NCBI GenBank assembly: GCA_002500745.1
Contig: DLST01000003.1
Location: forward strand, 92,351 to 156,350
Reading direction: 5' to 3'
Origin: Sphingobacterium sp. UBA7855
Lineage (GTDB): Bacteria; Bacteroidota; Bacteroidia; Sphingobacteriales; Sphingobacteriaceae
Length of the DNA stretch: 64,000 nt
Part shown: positions 36,401 to 45,089 of the stretch, piece after piece
Position numbering within the stretch: the stretch's first letter is position 1
How the letters are laid out: every line of letters begins with the position of its first letter
The notes under the pieces: model-generated
What the model was told of the DNA's origin: nothing
Seen by the model: only the letters and a program-made list of their open reading frames with translations
Database searches by the model: none
Position numbers and translations under genes: made by a program

Positions 36401-38272
36401 TCGGATAATCAACGGACAAAGCAGCTGGCACTGATACACTCGACATACACGATATTAAAAACATTTCCAAATTCGAATCGTTACCAATCTGTCATTGATG
36501 AATTGACCAAGCTATTCAATGCATGGGAGACACATTTGGATCGCTCCACCATTCACGGCCCTGAACTGGCGACTTACCTTTTTCAGACGTTTACGAGCTA
36601 CAATACCTTTGTCGTCAGTGAACAGTCTGACGAACTGAAAAAGGCTTTTATTCGATTGCTTGAATCCAAGAAAAGTTACAAGCTATTTCAAGCAGATATT
36701 CAGAATGAACAATTTAGCTTGGTAGATCGCTTTTACCTGACCTTAAACTGGCTCAACTCCTTCGTTGATGAGCATCCTGAATATCATACGCTACGCAAAT
36801 ATATTGAGGAAGCAGCGATCTTGTTGCTTTATCCAACCCATGCGTATCACCTGATCATCGCAAAGGACCAAGCACATATCAGCGGATTAAAAGGCAATCA
36901 TGCAATCCTGAACAATGGAGAGGAGCATATCCAATATCACGAATTTTTGGCACGTCTAGCGCAATTCAGTGAGTATAACGTTCCTCGTTTTGTGGCTTTC
37001 TCCACATTGAAAGAGCAGCTTGCGAAGTCCTATGCCAAAGAACTAAAGATCGGTGAGTTTGAACCCAAAGTACTGACTTCCTTTGTACGTAATAAACTGA
37101 TCAACGAAGTTTACTTTCCATTGATCGGAAATAACCTCGCCAAACAGCTGGGAGCCGCAGGTGACAACAAGCGTACGGCCCGTATGGGTATGCTGCTATT
37201 GATATCGCCTCCGGGTTATGGTAAGACCACCTTGATGGAATACCTTGCCAAAACGATGGGTTTACATTTTGTAAAAATCAACGGCCCCACCATTGGTCAT
37301 TCGATTACATCCATTGATCCGATTGAAGCGAAAACATCCGGAGAACGGGAAGAGCTCAAAAAGATCAATCTTGCATTTGAGATGGCTGACAATGTTATGC
37401 TGTATTTGGACGATATTCAGCACCTAAATCCCGAGTTTTTACAGAAATTTATCTCTCTGGCCGATGGTCAACGTAAGATTGATGGTATTTTTGAGGGTGA
37501 GAGCAAGACCTACGACCTCCGTGGCAAGCGCTTCTGCATTGTGATGGCCGGAAATCCGTATACCGAGAGTGGCTCTAAGTTTCAGATTCCCGACATGCTT
37601 GCCAATCGGGCCGACGTATACAATCTTGGTGATGTAATCGGTGATACCGAAGCATTATTCAACCTCAGCTTGATTGAAAATGCGGCTATTGAAAACAGTT
37701 ACCTCGAGAAGATTGCAAGCAAGTCATTTAACGACTTCTATGCACTGGTTAACTATGCACAGTCTGTTATGGATCAATTGCCAAATTTAGAGGGAAACTA
37801 TCTGAAACAGGATATTGACGACTTTATCGCTGTGCTACGGCATGTGCTAAAAATCAGAAATGTCGTGATCAAAGTGAATCAGAATTATATTCAGAGTGCA
37901 GCGATGCAGGATAATTACCGTACCGAACCGCCATTTAAAATGCAGGGATCGTATCGGAATATGAACAAACTTGTTGCTCAGGTAGTTCCTATGATGAATG
38001 AGCAAGAAATTGATCAGGTTCTTCTCGCACACTATGAGAGCGAATCGCAGACACTAACTGCGGACACGGAAAGTAACCTTTTGAAACTAAAAGAGCTTGC
38101 CGGACTACTGAACACTGTCGAGCAGGAACGTTGGGAAGCCATCAAAGAAATCTTTCGCAAAAACAATAAACATGGAGGACTAGCAAAAGATGATAAAGTC
38201 TTCGGTCAGCTACTAGACTTCAATGAAAATCTGGAAGGTATTATTCAGGCAATTCGGGAGTATAAGAATTAA
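33428..38272 (+). CDS. Giant DUF3686-type AAA ATPase ('DNA repair ATPase')
   Basis: A 1614-residue cytoplasmic protein. The N-terminal 450 residues are beta-rich and match the DUF3686 ATPase family. A long helical coiled-coil region (about 480-860) and a second mixed region (about 870-1180) follow. An AAA domain has Walker A PPGYGKTT (1261-1268) and Walker B VMLYLDD (1323-1329), and a sensor region with IVMAGNPYTESG. No signal peptide or membrane helix. The annotation 'involved in DNA repair' used for this family is not supported by context here. Linkage to PspA, NfeD-like and flotillin proteins suggests an ATP-driven remodeller of that membrane complex. Confidence 0.85.
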   Translation: MPEENVINQNDSLDQGAYEIIRKRLLTQKEELATKLQQLNEARKEVFNSTSFVLKANQRITTENNCVARGILALDNQCIFGYNVHFGLRTEIKLEDVFSVYAFENNQFIPQSLDLINDQNFISDYQNLYKYYRDSIFSKFRRTENYLYMIFQTSKNPADLKAFKWLIKDGQLQYQDDRSIHEVKLPNQFEFDWTKTTLEDRRLGKHPHISIMDKIFIEAINGDITFKIENNTDSGKGIYSEKVVNADQQLDDADYYYADLGNLIAVRIKPYQEDFRAFVYNQRTKEVVNLKSLNESAILLPDNQGIIFSNGYYLQNGTHKVFDAQFEHVSFLRRIASPNGEDFLYIFCQEETNTYILLSYNIIQQHVETPIICNGFTLFKDGSLIYFRTEAEATRHHQVQIWETPYMAMLKENEQKKDDPLYKVGNKQIVQAMAEAQEVIQLINKEDSYEGLYEDILKKSTVLLDSYFWIKDDALSNLGQPLTQIKEVANTAIDEFVKVQAQRKHAAELNIAAEKKMEELTFSINSTVVDKLDQLVHQLADSRRLQGEIIDLKNVKYIDTVRIDRLLEKLQRITSELAEKTIAFLLRDEALLPYEQKVEQQKKNVEAIVKVYDAKAIEEANSAISSELELLIDILNSLKIDDSTQTTKIIEKISVIFSSLNEVRAQLTRKLNSLKSTEAIAEFSAQLTLLEQSVTNYLELSTTTEKVDEYYTKVIVQLEELESKFSEFEDFALKIADKRDEVIKAFNSRREQIVEQINKRTSSLEQIGLRVLKNIENKSKTFLTREEILSFFASDLMIDKIRQLVQELKTLQDVSKAENLENLLKKSQEDALRVLRDKNDLFVDGENIIALGKHKFAVNSQSLSLTLLRRNDELYFHLTGTSFYHKVQAEEINSFQDIWDQELVSENKEVYRAEYLAYKAFVASKGQQDFDAALFITQTVEQSYSEGYVKGVHNVDALMIYDTVKQLDTKLDLLRYNPLLRTMAQLFWQSLSDNQRTKQLALIHSTYTILKTFPNSNRYQSVIDELTKLFNAWETHLDRSTIHGPELATYLFQTFTSYNTFVVSEQSDELKKAFIRLLESKKSYKLFQADIQNEQFSLVDRFYLTLNWLNSFVDEHPEYHTLRKYIEEAAILLLYPTHAYHLIIAKDQAHISGLKGNHAILNNGEEHIQYHEFLARLAQFSEYNVPRFVAFSTLKEQLAKSYAKELKIGEFEPKVLTSFVRNKLINEVYFPLIGNNLAKQLGAAGDNKRTARMGMLLLISPPGYGKTTLMEYLAKTMGLHFVKINGPTIGHSITSIDPIEAKTSGEREELKKINLAFEMADNVMLYLDDIQHLNPEFLQKFISLADGQRKIDGIFEGESKTYDLRGKRFCIVMAGNPYTESGSKFQIPDMLANRADVYNLGDVIGDTEALFNLSLIENAAIENSYLEKIASKSFNDFYALVNYAQSVMDQLPNLEGNYLKQDIDDFIAVLRHVLKIRNVVIKVNQNYIQSAAMQDNYRTEPPFKMQGSYRNMNKLVAQVVPMMNEQEIDQVLLAHYESESQTLTADTESNLLKLKELAGLLNTVEQERWEAIKEIFRKNNKHGGLAKDDKVFGQLLDFNENLEGIIQAIREYKN

Positions 38273-38280
38273 GATTTTCT

Positions 38281-38334
38281 ACTGCTATGCCAACTGACTT
38301 TTCTAGTCCGTTCACCTGGCATAGCAGTGTTTTT
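38281..38334 (+). terminator. Terminator of the PspA-flotillin-ATPase operon
   Basis: A perfect 12-bp stem ACTGCTATGCCA / TGGCATAGCAGT (38281-38292 with 38317-38328) with a 24-nt loop, followed by G and five T. It lies just past the ATPase stop. Confidence 0.75.
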
Positions 38335-38407
38335 GATACGATTACTATCAACTTTTTTAAGCTTTAGCGAATTTAGGCTGATTAATGATTGTCTTTCCCT
38401 TAATTAT

Positions 38408-38521
38408 CTACTTCACAGTTTCATCACGACCAAATAATACGACCATCTTCTGCTCGAAGGCGATCTTAGCAATTTCAAGTAAACTTTCAAGTTCAACGAT
38501 ATCGGGAATGTGACGTTTCAT
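38408..38521 (-). pseudogene. Coding-like 37-codon remnant of unknown origin
   Basis: The minus strand holds a short frame from the ATG at 38521 to a TAG at 38408-38410, encoding MKRHIPDIVELESLLEIAK and then IAFEQKMVVLFGRDETVK. Amino-acid use looks protein-like, and the frame stays coding-like for seven more codons upstream until a TGA. I infer the C-terminal remnant of a decayed gene or a tiny protein. No family is recognised. Confidence 0.3.
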
Positions 38522-38582
38522 ACGCAATAAATCTTCCTCAAGTCAAACGGATCGGATCTGCATTTCCGAGCAGTGGAAGCGA
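38522..38582. other. Remainder of the gap before the lipid cluster end
   Basis: Together with the terminator and the remnant described here, this completes a 310-bp gap between the convergent ATPase and hydrolase-methyltransferase genes. Nothing further was recognised. Confidence 0.4.
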
Positions 38583-40289
38583 TTATCCCGCTTTCACAGC
38601 ACCAGAAGAAACAGTAAATATCCCGTAATCATCAATAAGCATCCGCTCCTTAACTACCCCGTTATAAGCCATAATCCGATCCAGTTCTTTCTGCGAACGT
38701 CGGCGCATGACCCAGTCTTTCTTCTGATGACTGTTCAGCACATAAGCGATCATTTTCAATTGTGGATGCCATGGTTGTCCGGTATACACCAGATGACTGT
38801 TTTCCTCACAAATGGAAGTCGCACCATATACCGCCCTGCTCGCCATTTCATTGTTGCCAAATAATTCGAAAATACCAGATATCACCACAATATTAGGTAC
38901 AAAATCCAGTTTTTCGTAAGTCTCGGGATCAAAACAGTCGTAGTTGCTGAAACGTATTCCTTCTAGCCCATTCTTCTTGATGATTTTCTCCCCCACTGCA
39001 ATATTTGACAACATAAACTCGTTGATCAGGATCTCCACTTCTGGATATTTTTCTTTGATGTCAAACAAATAATTTCCGGTACCGCCAGCAATATCCAGAA
39101 TCTTCACGGGTCGGCCTGTAGACTTGATCTGCTCAATCTTCTCTTCTAATAGACTTAACAGATGCTGTTTGCGTATACGGATTCCTTTCCAACCGATCGC
39201 TTCCAAGTACCCTTTATCGATAATTTTACCTAATCCCAACCGGCCCTTTGGCTCATTGCGATAGACGTAATCCAATGAAATTCCTGAATCAAAACCAAAC
39301 CGAAGCCCTAAGTTCATCCCATGACTCAATGATCCGATCTTGCCTAAAGTCCATTTCTGAAAAGCATAGTTTAGCTTCTCAGCCGCAGGCATCACCTTAT
39401 GGTACAATTTCTCATATTCCTTTACCGAAAACTCGTCAGGCTCCAGCCCCTGTTCAGGCTTTTGCCTTGCGTAGGCTTTCGTAATAAAATCTTTTAAATA
39501 GGTATAGACTTTCTGTCTGTTGGATTCAAACAGGATACCATGATAAAAATTGCGCAGGGTAATAAATGTCTTTAGCTTGGAAGCGATAGACACAAAGAAT
39601 TGCTTTTGCACTGAGTTTTTGACCACATAGTCCTTTTCAGCAGATAGCACAATCACAGGAATATCGATTGCGGCTGCATCGTCTACGATACGCTCACCGG
39701 CTTTCAACAGGTCAACCAATAAAGCGCCGTTAATGGATTTTGAGATTAAGGGATCAGCATCATAAGCCTGTTGTTGCTCAATGTCATGGGTCAGTACCTT
39801 CGCCTTGACATAGCTTTGGATAACGAGATCCTTTTTCAGCTTGGTTCCAAGCGCAATCATCTGGTTGGCCAGCGGTACATACAGTTTAATCTCAAAAGCA
39901 GGAGCCAATAAAGCCATACCTGCGATTGGAGGGGCAAAATCATGTACCCAAGCACTTACAATAACCCCGGCAATGCTGTTGGCGATGACAAAGACGTCGT
40001 CGGTGTCAACTGCATATTCGGTACGCATATAGGAGACAAAACAATCCAGATCGCGCACATTATCCATGAATACCGGTGATACGGGCACTTTGGTATGGCC
40101 ATGTCCCCGCAAATCAAATGCAAAGATGGAATAATCGGCAAACTGCGGATCGGTAGCCATCTCCTGCAGGCGTTCTGAATGTTCATGCCCGCGGTGCAAT
40201 ACAACCAAAGCTTTTTGCCCCTCTTGATAATTCCACACACGATATAGCAGTTCACCCTGATCGAAACTCTTAAAATAACCTGATTTCAT
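38583..40289 (-). CDS. ynbC: Bifunctional alpha/beta hydrolase - SAM methyltransferase (YnbC-like)
   Basis: A 568-residue fusion. The N-terminal alpha/beta hydrolase (about 1-290) has FDLRGHGHT and a nucleophile S105 in ANSIAG, where the usual flanking Gly residues are Ala; a late His lies in NFYHGILFES. The C-terminal class I methyltransferase has its SAM loop DIAGGTGNY (399-407). This fusion is the hallmark of E. coli YnbC. It is the last gene of the lipid cluster, 107 bp after the PAP2-phosphatase gene. It likely acts on a lipid acyl chain or head group; the actual substrate is unknown. Confidence 0.85.
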   Translation of the reverse strand: MKSGYFKSFDQGELLYRVWNYQEGQKALVVLHRGHEHSERLQEMATDPQFADYSIFAFDLRGHGHTKVPVSPVFMDNVRDLDCFVSYMRTEYAVDTDDVFVIANSIAGVIVSAWVHDFAPPIAGMALLAPAFEIKLYVPLANQMIALGTKLKKDLVIQSYVKAKVLTHDIEQQQAYDADPLISKSINGALLVDLLKAGERIVDDAAAIDIPVIVLSAEKDYVVKNSVQKQFFVSIASKLKTFITLRNFYHGILFESNRQKVYTYLKDFITKAYARQKPEQGLEPDEFSVKEYEKLYHKVMPAAEKLNYAFQKWTLGKIGSLSHGMNLGLRFGFDSGISLDYVYRNEPKGRLGLGKIIDKGYLEAIGWKGIRIRKQHLLSLLEEKIEQIKSTGRPVKILDIAGGTGNYLFDIKEKYPEVEILINEFMLSNIAVGEKIIKKNGLEGIRFSNYDCFDPETYEKLDFVPNIVVISGIFELFGNNEMASRAVYGATSICEENSHLVYTGQPWHPQLKMIAYVLNSHQKKDWVMRRRSQKELDRIMAYNGVVKERMLIDDYGIFTVSSGAVKAG

Positions 40290-40396
40290 CTTTTTATAAT
40301 TTATCCCATCTATACAATGGCGTATGTAAGTATGTAATTTCCGTATCTATTCAGCTGTTGCTACTAAAAACAAAGATCAAGCCACCATTTTTTTGA

Positions 40397-41722
40397 TCAG
40401 GATCGAACAGCGACGATAATTTTCATCAACTGTATCGCGTGACCTCGCAGCACCATATGCCTATTGATCGACTTTACGTGATCTATAGCATTATTTAAAT
40501 CTAAAGATAAAAACTCGCGCGTCATCAGAATAGCGAAAATCATACTTCTACTGTACCCCATGGTACAATGAATGATCATATTTTCATGTTCATCCAAGTT
40601 CCGGTAAGCAGATAGCATAGCGTCTATGATCTCATGGGCATAATCCACGTCGACCTCCGCAATATCCAATAAAGGAAGAGAATAATATTTTCGCATGGCA
40701 CCTGAGAGTTTTACCTCCTCCAGTTCCGCTGCGAGGTCAAAAACAACCAGATCGCGACCTAGCCCCAACGCTACAAGCTCCGAATCACTCAATCTTGGCC
40801 CCACGTAACAGCGCGGAAGTAACTCGATCAGCGGCGGATTGTTTCTCTTTCTAAAAAAACGCCACATTAGCCAGTAAGCAAATTCGTAAGGAGCATAAAA
40901 TACTCTCTTTATCAGCGGTATTCGCCCCAGATGATCCTTTAAAAACCTTTTATTATTGCGCTGGTAACTGTAACCTACGGCAAAGCAGACGAAGGCTATC
41001 CAAGCAACAACAATCAAGGGAAACACATATCCCTCGCAGAGGAGTGCCAGTAACGTGAATATCCACCCGATGAGGTAATAACTATTCGCTATAGCCAACC
41101 TTTGTGCCGATTGTTCGATGGCATTCGGGAAAAGGATAAAACTGAACTGAACCAGTATACAAGCTGTCAATAGGTCGATCACGTGGTGCTGATATACCGT
41201 CATTGTTCCTAAGCCCATCATCAGTATCCAGATGCCCAAGATTATTTTCTTCCATCCGTTGAACCTCCAGCGCAGCACCGACCAAAAAAGACAGGCATAG
41301 GCGACATGAAGGGAGGGCGCCTGATTGAAAGGCGAATCATATTCCGTTAAGAAAGAAAAGAAAATGGTGAACAAAGGATTTTCAACCTGCGGTCGGTCAA
41401 AAGAAAACCGCAGCGGAACAAGAAGAAAACATAGGGCCGCAATCAGGGTGATAAACGTAAATCGCTTTGCATAGCACAGAAGTTCCTTCTTTTGCCCACA
41501 GTAAAAAGGCACTAGACAAAAAAACAGTCCACTGCTCATATAAGGCAAGATCATCCATGGAATGAACGGAATATGTTGTTCAAAGTCGAATATAAAGGAA
41601 GGTACCGCAGCTAAATTGGATGCGTAGGCAGCTGTAAAGGGATAGGTAAGTTGAAAAAGTAGCAGGCAATAGATGGCAACGAGGAGCTGCCTTCCTATTT
41701 TATTTAATCGTTTTTCATCCAT
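40397..41722 (-). CDS. ynbD: PAP2 / dual-specificity phosphatase membrane protein (YnbD-like)
   Basis: A 441-residue protein. The N-terminal half has several membrane helices and PAP2 motifs APSLHVAY and YQHHVIDLL. The C-terminal half is a cytosolic dual-specificity phosphatase with the CX5R loop HCTMGYSRS (C386, R392). E. coli YnbD shares this unusual fusion. It overlaps the SDR gene by 19 bp, implying coupled translation. It could dephosphorylate a phosphatidyl-alcohol or inositol-type lipid made by the cluster; this is inference. Confidence 0.87.
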   Translation of the reverse strand: MDEKRLNKIGRQLLVAIYCLLLFQLTYPFTAAYASNLAAVPSFIFDFEQHIPFIPWMILPYMSSGLFFCLVPFYCGQKKELLCYAKRFTFITLIAALCFLLVPLRFSFDRPQVENPLFTIFFSFLTEYDSPFNQAPSLHVAYACLFWSVLRWRFNGWKKIILGIWILMMGLGTMTVYQHHVIDLLTACILVQFSFILFPNAIEQSAQRLAIANSYYLIGWIFTLLALLCEGYVFPLIVVAWIAFVCFAVGYSYQRNNKRFLKDHLGRIPLIKRVFYAPYEFAYWLMWRFFRKRNNPPLIELLPRCYVGPRLSDSELVALGLGRDLVVFDLAAELEEVKLSGAMRKYYSLPLLDIAEVDVDYAHEIIDAMLSAYRNLDEHENMIIHCTMGYSRSMIFAILMTREFLSLDLNNAIDHVKSINRHMVLRGHAIQLMKIIVAVRS

Positions 41723-42459
41723 TTGGCTTTCCTAAACATGATTTTACTTAATAATACATGGGGGATAAGGCCTAAAAATCCCATCAGCCATTTCATACGC
41801 TTAGGAAAAATAACGATTTCTTTCTTTTGCTGTATCGCTTTTAAGATGCGCTGCGTGGCATCATCTACACTGATCAAAAAGGGCTTTTTGGAGAGATCCT
41901 GCTGATTAAGCTGACGGAGTTTGCATGTATCCACATACCCGGGTGCGATGACTGTCACTGCAATCCCAAACGGAAGCAACGCCCTCCGATAAGCATCAGC
42001 CAATTGGATTGCTGCTCGCTTTGTTTTACTGTACAAACTTGAATTCGGAAAGTCTAAAGTTCCCGAGACAGATGCTATTGTTGCAATTTGTCCCTTTGAT
42101 TGTCTACACATGACTTCGCGGGCGACTTCAAAACAATTCAGGGTACCCAACATATTGACTCGGAGCATAGCACTTGCCTCCTCATAGCTGATGCGCTGTG
42201 CTACATCATCAGCATAGCTTCCCGTACAATTGATAAAAAGATCCAATGTTTCATGGTGACAGAAAGAATCAACGGCAGCAGCCAAAGCATCCCGATCACA
42301 TACATCCACTTTAAACTTGACCAGCGCATCATATGCTGGCTGATTAGTCAGCCTTGAAAGGTCCCGGCCACATACGGCAACTTCCGCCACTTGCTGGAGG
42401 TAGCTTTTTGCCAATGCTAGACCTATTCCACTTGTTCCTCCCGCGATAAATACCTTCAT
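41704..42459 (-). CDS. Short-chain dehydrogenase/reductase
   Basis: A 251-residue NAD(P)-dependent SDR. The nucleotide loop GGTSGIG is at 7-13 and the catalytic motif YSKTK at 143-147 (Y143, K147), with Ser in ASVSG upstream. A hydrophobic basic C-terminus (LLSKIMFRKAKW) suggests membrane association. The classical ynb cluster of E. coli lacks an SDR, so this gene extends the pathway, perhaps reducing a keto or aldehyde intermediate of a lipid. Confidence 0.88.
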   Translation of the reverse strand: MKVFIAGGTSGIGLALAKSYLQQVAEVAVCGRDLSRLTNQPAYDALVKFKVDVCDRDALAAAVDSFCHHETLDLFINCTGSYADDVAQRISYEEASAMLRVNMLGTLNCFEVAREVMCRQSKGQIATIASVSGTLDFPNSSLYSKTKRAAIQLADAYRRALLPFGIAVTVIAPGYVDTCKLRQLNQQDLSKKPFLISVDDATQRILKAIQQKKEIVIFPKRMKWLMGFLGLIPHVLLSKIMFRKAKWMKND

Positions 42460-42541
42460 ATTAAAAGAATGATCAAATCATATACAATTTCCATCTCTTC
42501 CGAACCTCTCCCGAATTCCACGTATTCCAATCCATCGTGTC

Positions 42542-43573
42542 TCAGCCCAGCTGCAGTTTCATCGTCTTGCTATATCCATAATTCCACTGAGCTTCCATAG
42601 CAGCCGCAAATTCATCCAGACTGGTCGGCAGTGACAATGTTATTTCAAATCTACGCCAATCTATACCTTTTCTGCAATAGTTTCCTACCAGTTGTTGCGC
42701 AGCATCCCTTGTATCAATCCATCGGATATCCCGAAATTGCTGATTAATATCTCGTAGGCGTTGATTCCCACTGAAGCCCAATACAGCTCTGACCAATCCT
42801 TCTTCCTGCAATTTATATAACTGCTTCCGTTCACCGATCACTTCCGTCGCCAAAGACTGCGCCAGCTCCACAGGCACCAGATCAATGGCTCCGCCGGCAT
42901 AATATTCCCCATTCCGCTCTATTGGCTTAATATAAAACATATCGGACATCGAAATACGAACAGCCTCTAACAATGTTACCGATGAATTGATCACTGTCGT
43001 TGGAGCAACAGCACTTTGTGCATAATTTTCACCTTGAAGTTGAATACGATCCAGATTTACGTTCGACAGGGCAGTTGCATTCCCCATCAGGACTTTCTGA
43101 TAGAGCTTACGTTCGCCACGTCTCTCCCCAACTTCCGAACGGTCAAAAAGCATTCTCGAACCAATAATAATTGAGGGTATTTCCTGTGAAAACGGGCGGT
43201 TCAAAGTCGGTAATAAAGGGGAAAGATCATGTTCCATTTTGACCAGATAACGATCAAAGACATCTTCCAAATAAGGAGCAGATCGTTTATCCCATTGCTT
43301 TTTTAACACATATAAACCAAGTTTGCCCAGATGACGCTGCTCTGTAAGCCGATGTCCACAGAAGAAGCGGTAAAACTCTTCGGACTGGAGATAGGATTTC
43401 CGGTCTGCATCCCTTGCAAAAGCCTGAATAATCGCAGCGGCCAATGATCCACCGCAGGTAGCTATCAGTAAGTCCGGCTTTAATCCTAGTTCGTCCAACG
43501 CCGCATACATTCCCAGGTACAAGCCAAAACGAGTACCACCACCTGAAAATAAAACTGTCCGTTGATACTTCAT
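42542..43573 (-). CDS. Patatin-like phospholipase
   Basis: A 343-residue protein. It has the oxyanion-hole motif SGGGTRFG (10-17), the nucleophile elbow CGGSLA (S43, with Leu-Ala after the Ser) and a catalytic-dyad Asp in AGGAIDLVPV. No signal peptide, so it is probably cytoplasmic or peripheral at the inner membrane. It lies between the CdsA-like gene (72 bp) and the SDR gene (82 bp) on one strand. Patatins hydrolyse acyl esters of phospholipids; here it may remodel the cluster's lipid product. Confidence 0.85.
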   Translation of the reverse strand: MKYQRTVLFSGGGTRFGLYLGMYAALDELGLKPDLLIATCGGSLAAAIIQAFARDADRKSYLQSEEFYRFFCGHRLTEQRHLGKLGLYVLKKQWDKRSAPYLEDVFDRYLVKMEHDLSPLLPTLNRPFSQEIPSIIIGSRMLFDRSEVGERRGERKLYQKVLMGNATALSNVNLDRIQLQGENYAQSAVAPTTVINSSVTLLEAVRISMSDMFYIKPIERNGEYYAGGAIDLVPVELAQSLATEVIGERKQLYKLQEEGLVRAVLGFSGNQRLRDINQQFRDIRWIDTRDAAQQLVGNYCRKGIDWRRFEITLSLPTSLDEFAAAMEAQWNYGYSKTMKLQLG

Positions 43574-43645
43574 TTTACGATATATTAGATGTATGTGTAT
43601 CCTTTTACAAAGTCAAGACCTATAATTCCAATTTTTTATTCACCA

Positions 43646-44491
43646 TTACAAATTCATCATTTCTATCAAACAAATCAAACCATAGAAAACAGGCGCATTA
43701 AAAAGCAGGCTATCTATCCTATCCAACAATCCACCATGTCCGGGGATTAATGTTCCCGTATCCTTGACTCCCGTCCTACGTTTCAAAAAGGAAAAAAGTA
43801 CATCACCAAAAAATCCTAAAACACCCAAGAGTAGACCCAACAAAGAAAAGCCAATAAAATCTCCAAATGGTAATAACAAATAGCCCAAGATATTACTCAA
43901 AATTATCGTCAGTCCGATACCACCGAGACATCCGGCAACCGTTTTATTTGGGCTGATGCGCGGAACGATCTTTCGTTTACCAAAGAATTTGCCCATGAGG
44001 TATTGGAATACATCATTCAGTTCCGTTAAAACGATGATAAAGGCCACCAGCCGCAATCCCATCCACTCATTCTGATGAATTTCTACTGCCCGAATAAAAG
44101 CCAGGTGGCTGAATGCAAGTAAGCAAGCAGCCGCTCCAATTGTCATTCCGATAGCAGCACCCATCGCTGTTTTCTGTCCCAACCGGAAAAACAGCCCGAT
44201 CCCGATGCACAATAGTGTCGCCCACAATAGGTAGCCACTGTATGAACAGTACAATAACAGGATCAGCTGCAATAGGCCTGTTACAACCGCAAAGACCAAT
44301 ACAAGATTAAAATGTGGCACAAACATCTTCATAAATTCGCGCATGCCCTGAAATGTCAGCCAGGAAACAAACAGCAAAGATGTTGTTTGGGAAACGAAAG
44401 CTATCGCCAATACAAGCACGATATAGCCCCAGCTTCTTACGCGGGCAGGTACATCAGCAAACTTGTCCTTCGGATTGGATAACTCACTCAT
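43646..44491 (-). CDS. ynbB: CDP-diacylglycerol synthase-like protein (YnbB/CdsA)
   Basis: A 281-residue, polytopic membrane protein. The CdsA signature is complete: KRRTGVKDTG followed by PGHGGLLDRIDS near the C-terminus, and NDVFQYLMGKFFGKRK upstream supplies further conserved residues. It activates phosphatidate with CTP. It overlaps the CDP-alcohol phosphotransferase gene by 8 bp. A housekeeping CdsA presumably exists elsewhere, so this is a dedicated paralogue, as in E. coli ynbB. Confidence 0.88.
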   Translation of the reverse strand: MSELSNPKDKFADVPARVRSWGYIVLVLAIAFVSQTTSLLFVSWLTFQGMREFMKMFVPHFNLVLVFAVVTGLLQLILLLYCSYSGYLLWATLLCIGIGLFFRLGQKTAMGAAIGMTIGAAACLLAFSHLAFIRAVEIHQNEWMGLRLVAFIIVLTELNDVFQYLMGKFFGKRKIVPRISPNKTVAGCLGGIGLTIILSNILGYLLLPFGDFIGFSLLGLLLGVLGFFGDVLFSFLKRRTGVKDTGTLIPGHGGLLDRIDSLLFNAPVFYGLICLIEMMNL

Positions 44492-45089
44492 GGACTACCA
44501 ATGCCTTTCTCAATCGCGTTATCGAACTCAAGACCAATAACAAACACAGCACAGCAAAAATATAGACCGAAATAGTCGTTATTGAGATCTGCAACAAGTT
44601 CAAAATACCATATAACCCCAACAGCAGTGCGCGGTCACTTTTCCCCATGGGCCCATCATAACGACGGTCATTGGCGACCACTTTTCCAATTAGACCACAG
44701 AATTCATTGATCACGCTCAGTATAATAAAGCATACAACCAAGTATAAACTCTCGGGATGAAATTTCAGCAAGGGGAAAAAGATCAGGACATCGGAGAAAA
44801 TATCGCCCACCTCGTTCAGAACTTCACCTGTTTTACTTGTCTGATTGAAAAGACGGGCCATCATACCGTCCAATGCATTCAACGCCATCCGTAACAATAA
44901 TCCGACTGGCAATGCCAAAAAGAAAATTGGGAAACGATCGGCATACCAAAACAGCAGCGCTATAAGTATAGACAGTGCGATCGACCCGATTGTAATTTGA
45001 TTTGCGGTCACCTTTTTTCGATGCAAATAGTTCAAAATCGGCATCAACAACTGCTGAAATTTTGGTTTTAATTTATAAACAGAAATCAT
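44484..45089 (-). CDS. ynbA: CDP-alcohol phosphatidyltransferase (YnbA-like)
   Basis: About 201 residues, several membrane helices. The active-site block reads NALDGMMARLF, then GEVLNEVGDIFSD. The family consensus is DxxDGxxAR...GxxxDxxxD, so the first and third Asp are Asn here, as I recall for E. coli YnbA. I choose the ATG at 45089 (MISVYKLKPKFQ), which aligns with the known N-terminus; an ATG at 45140 lies inside a plus-strand promoter. It should join a CDP-lipid to an alcohol that is not known. First gene of the lipid operon. Confidence 0.85.
   Translation of the reverse strand: MISVYKLKPKFQQLLMPILNYLHRKKVTANQITIGSIALSILIALLFWYADRFPIFFLALPVGLLLRMALNALDGMMARLFNQTSKTGEVLNEVGDIFSDVLIFFPLLKFHPESLYLVVCFIILSVINEFCGLIGKVVANDRRYDGPMGKSDRALLLGLYGILNLLQISITTISVYIFAVLCLLLVLSSITRLRKALVVHE

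Noticed and set aside
33428..38272. DNA repair function for the giant ATPase
   Set aside because: The label comes from family naming only; the neighbours are membrane-stress proteins and no nuclease or DNA-binding motif is visible.
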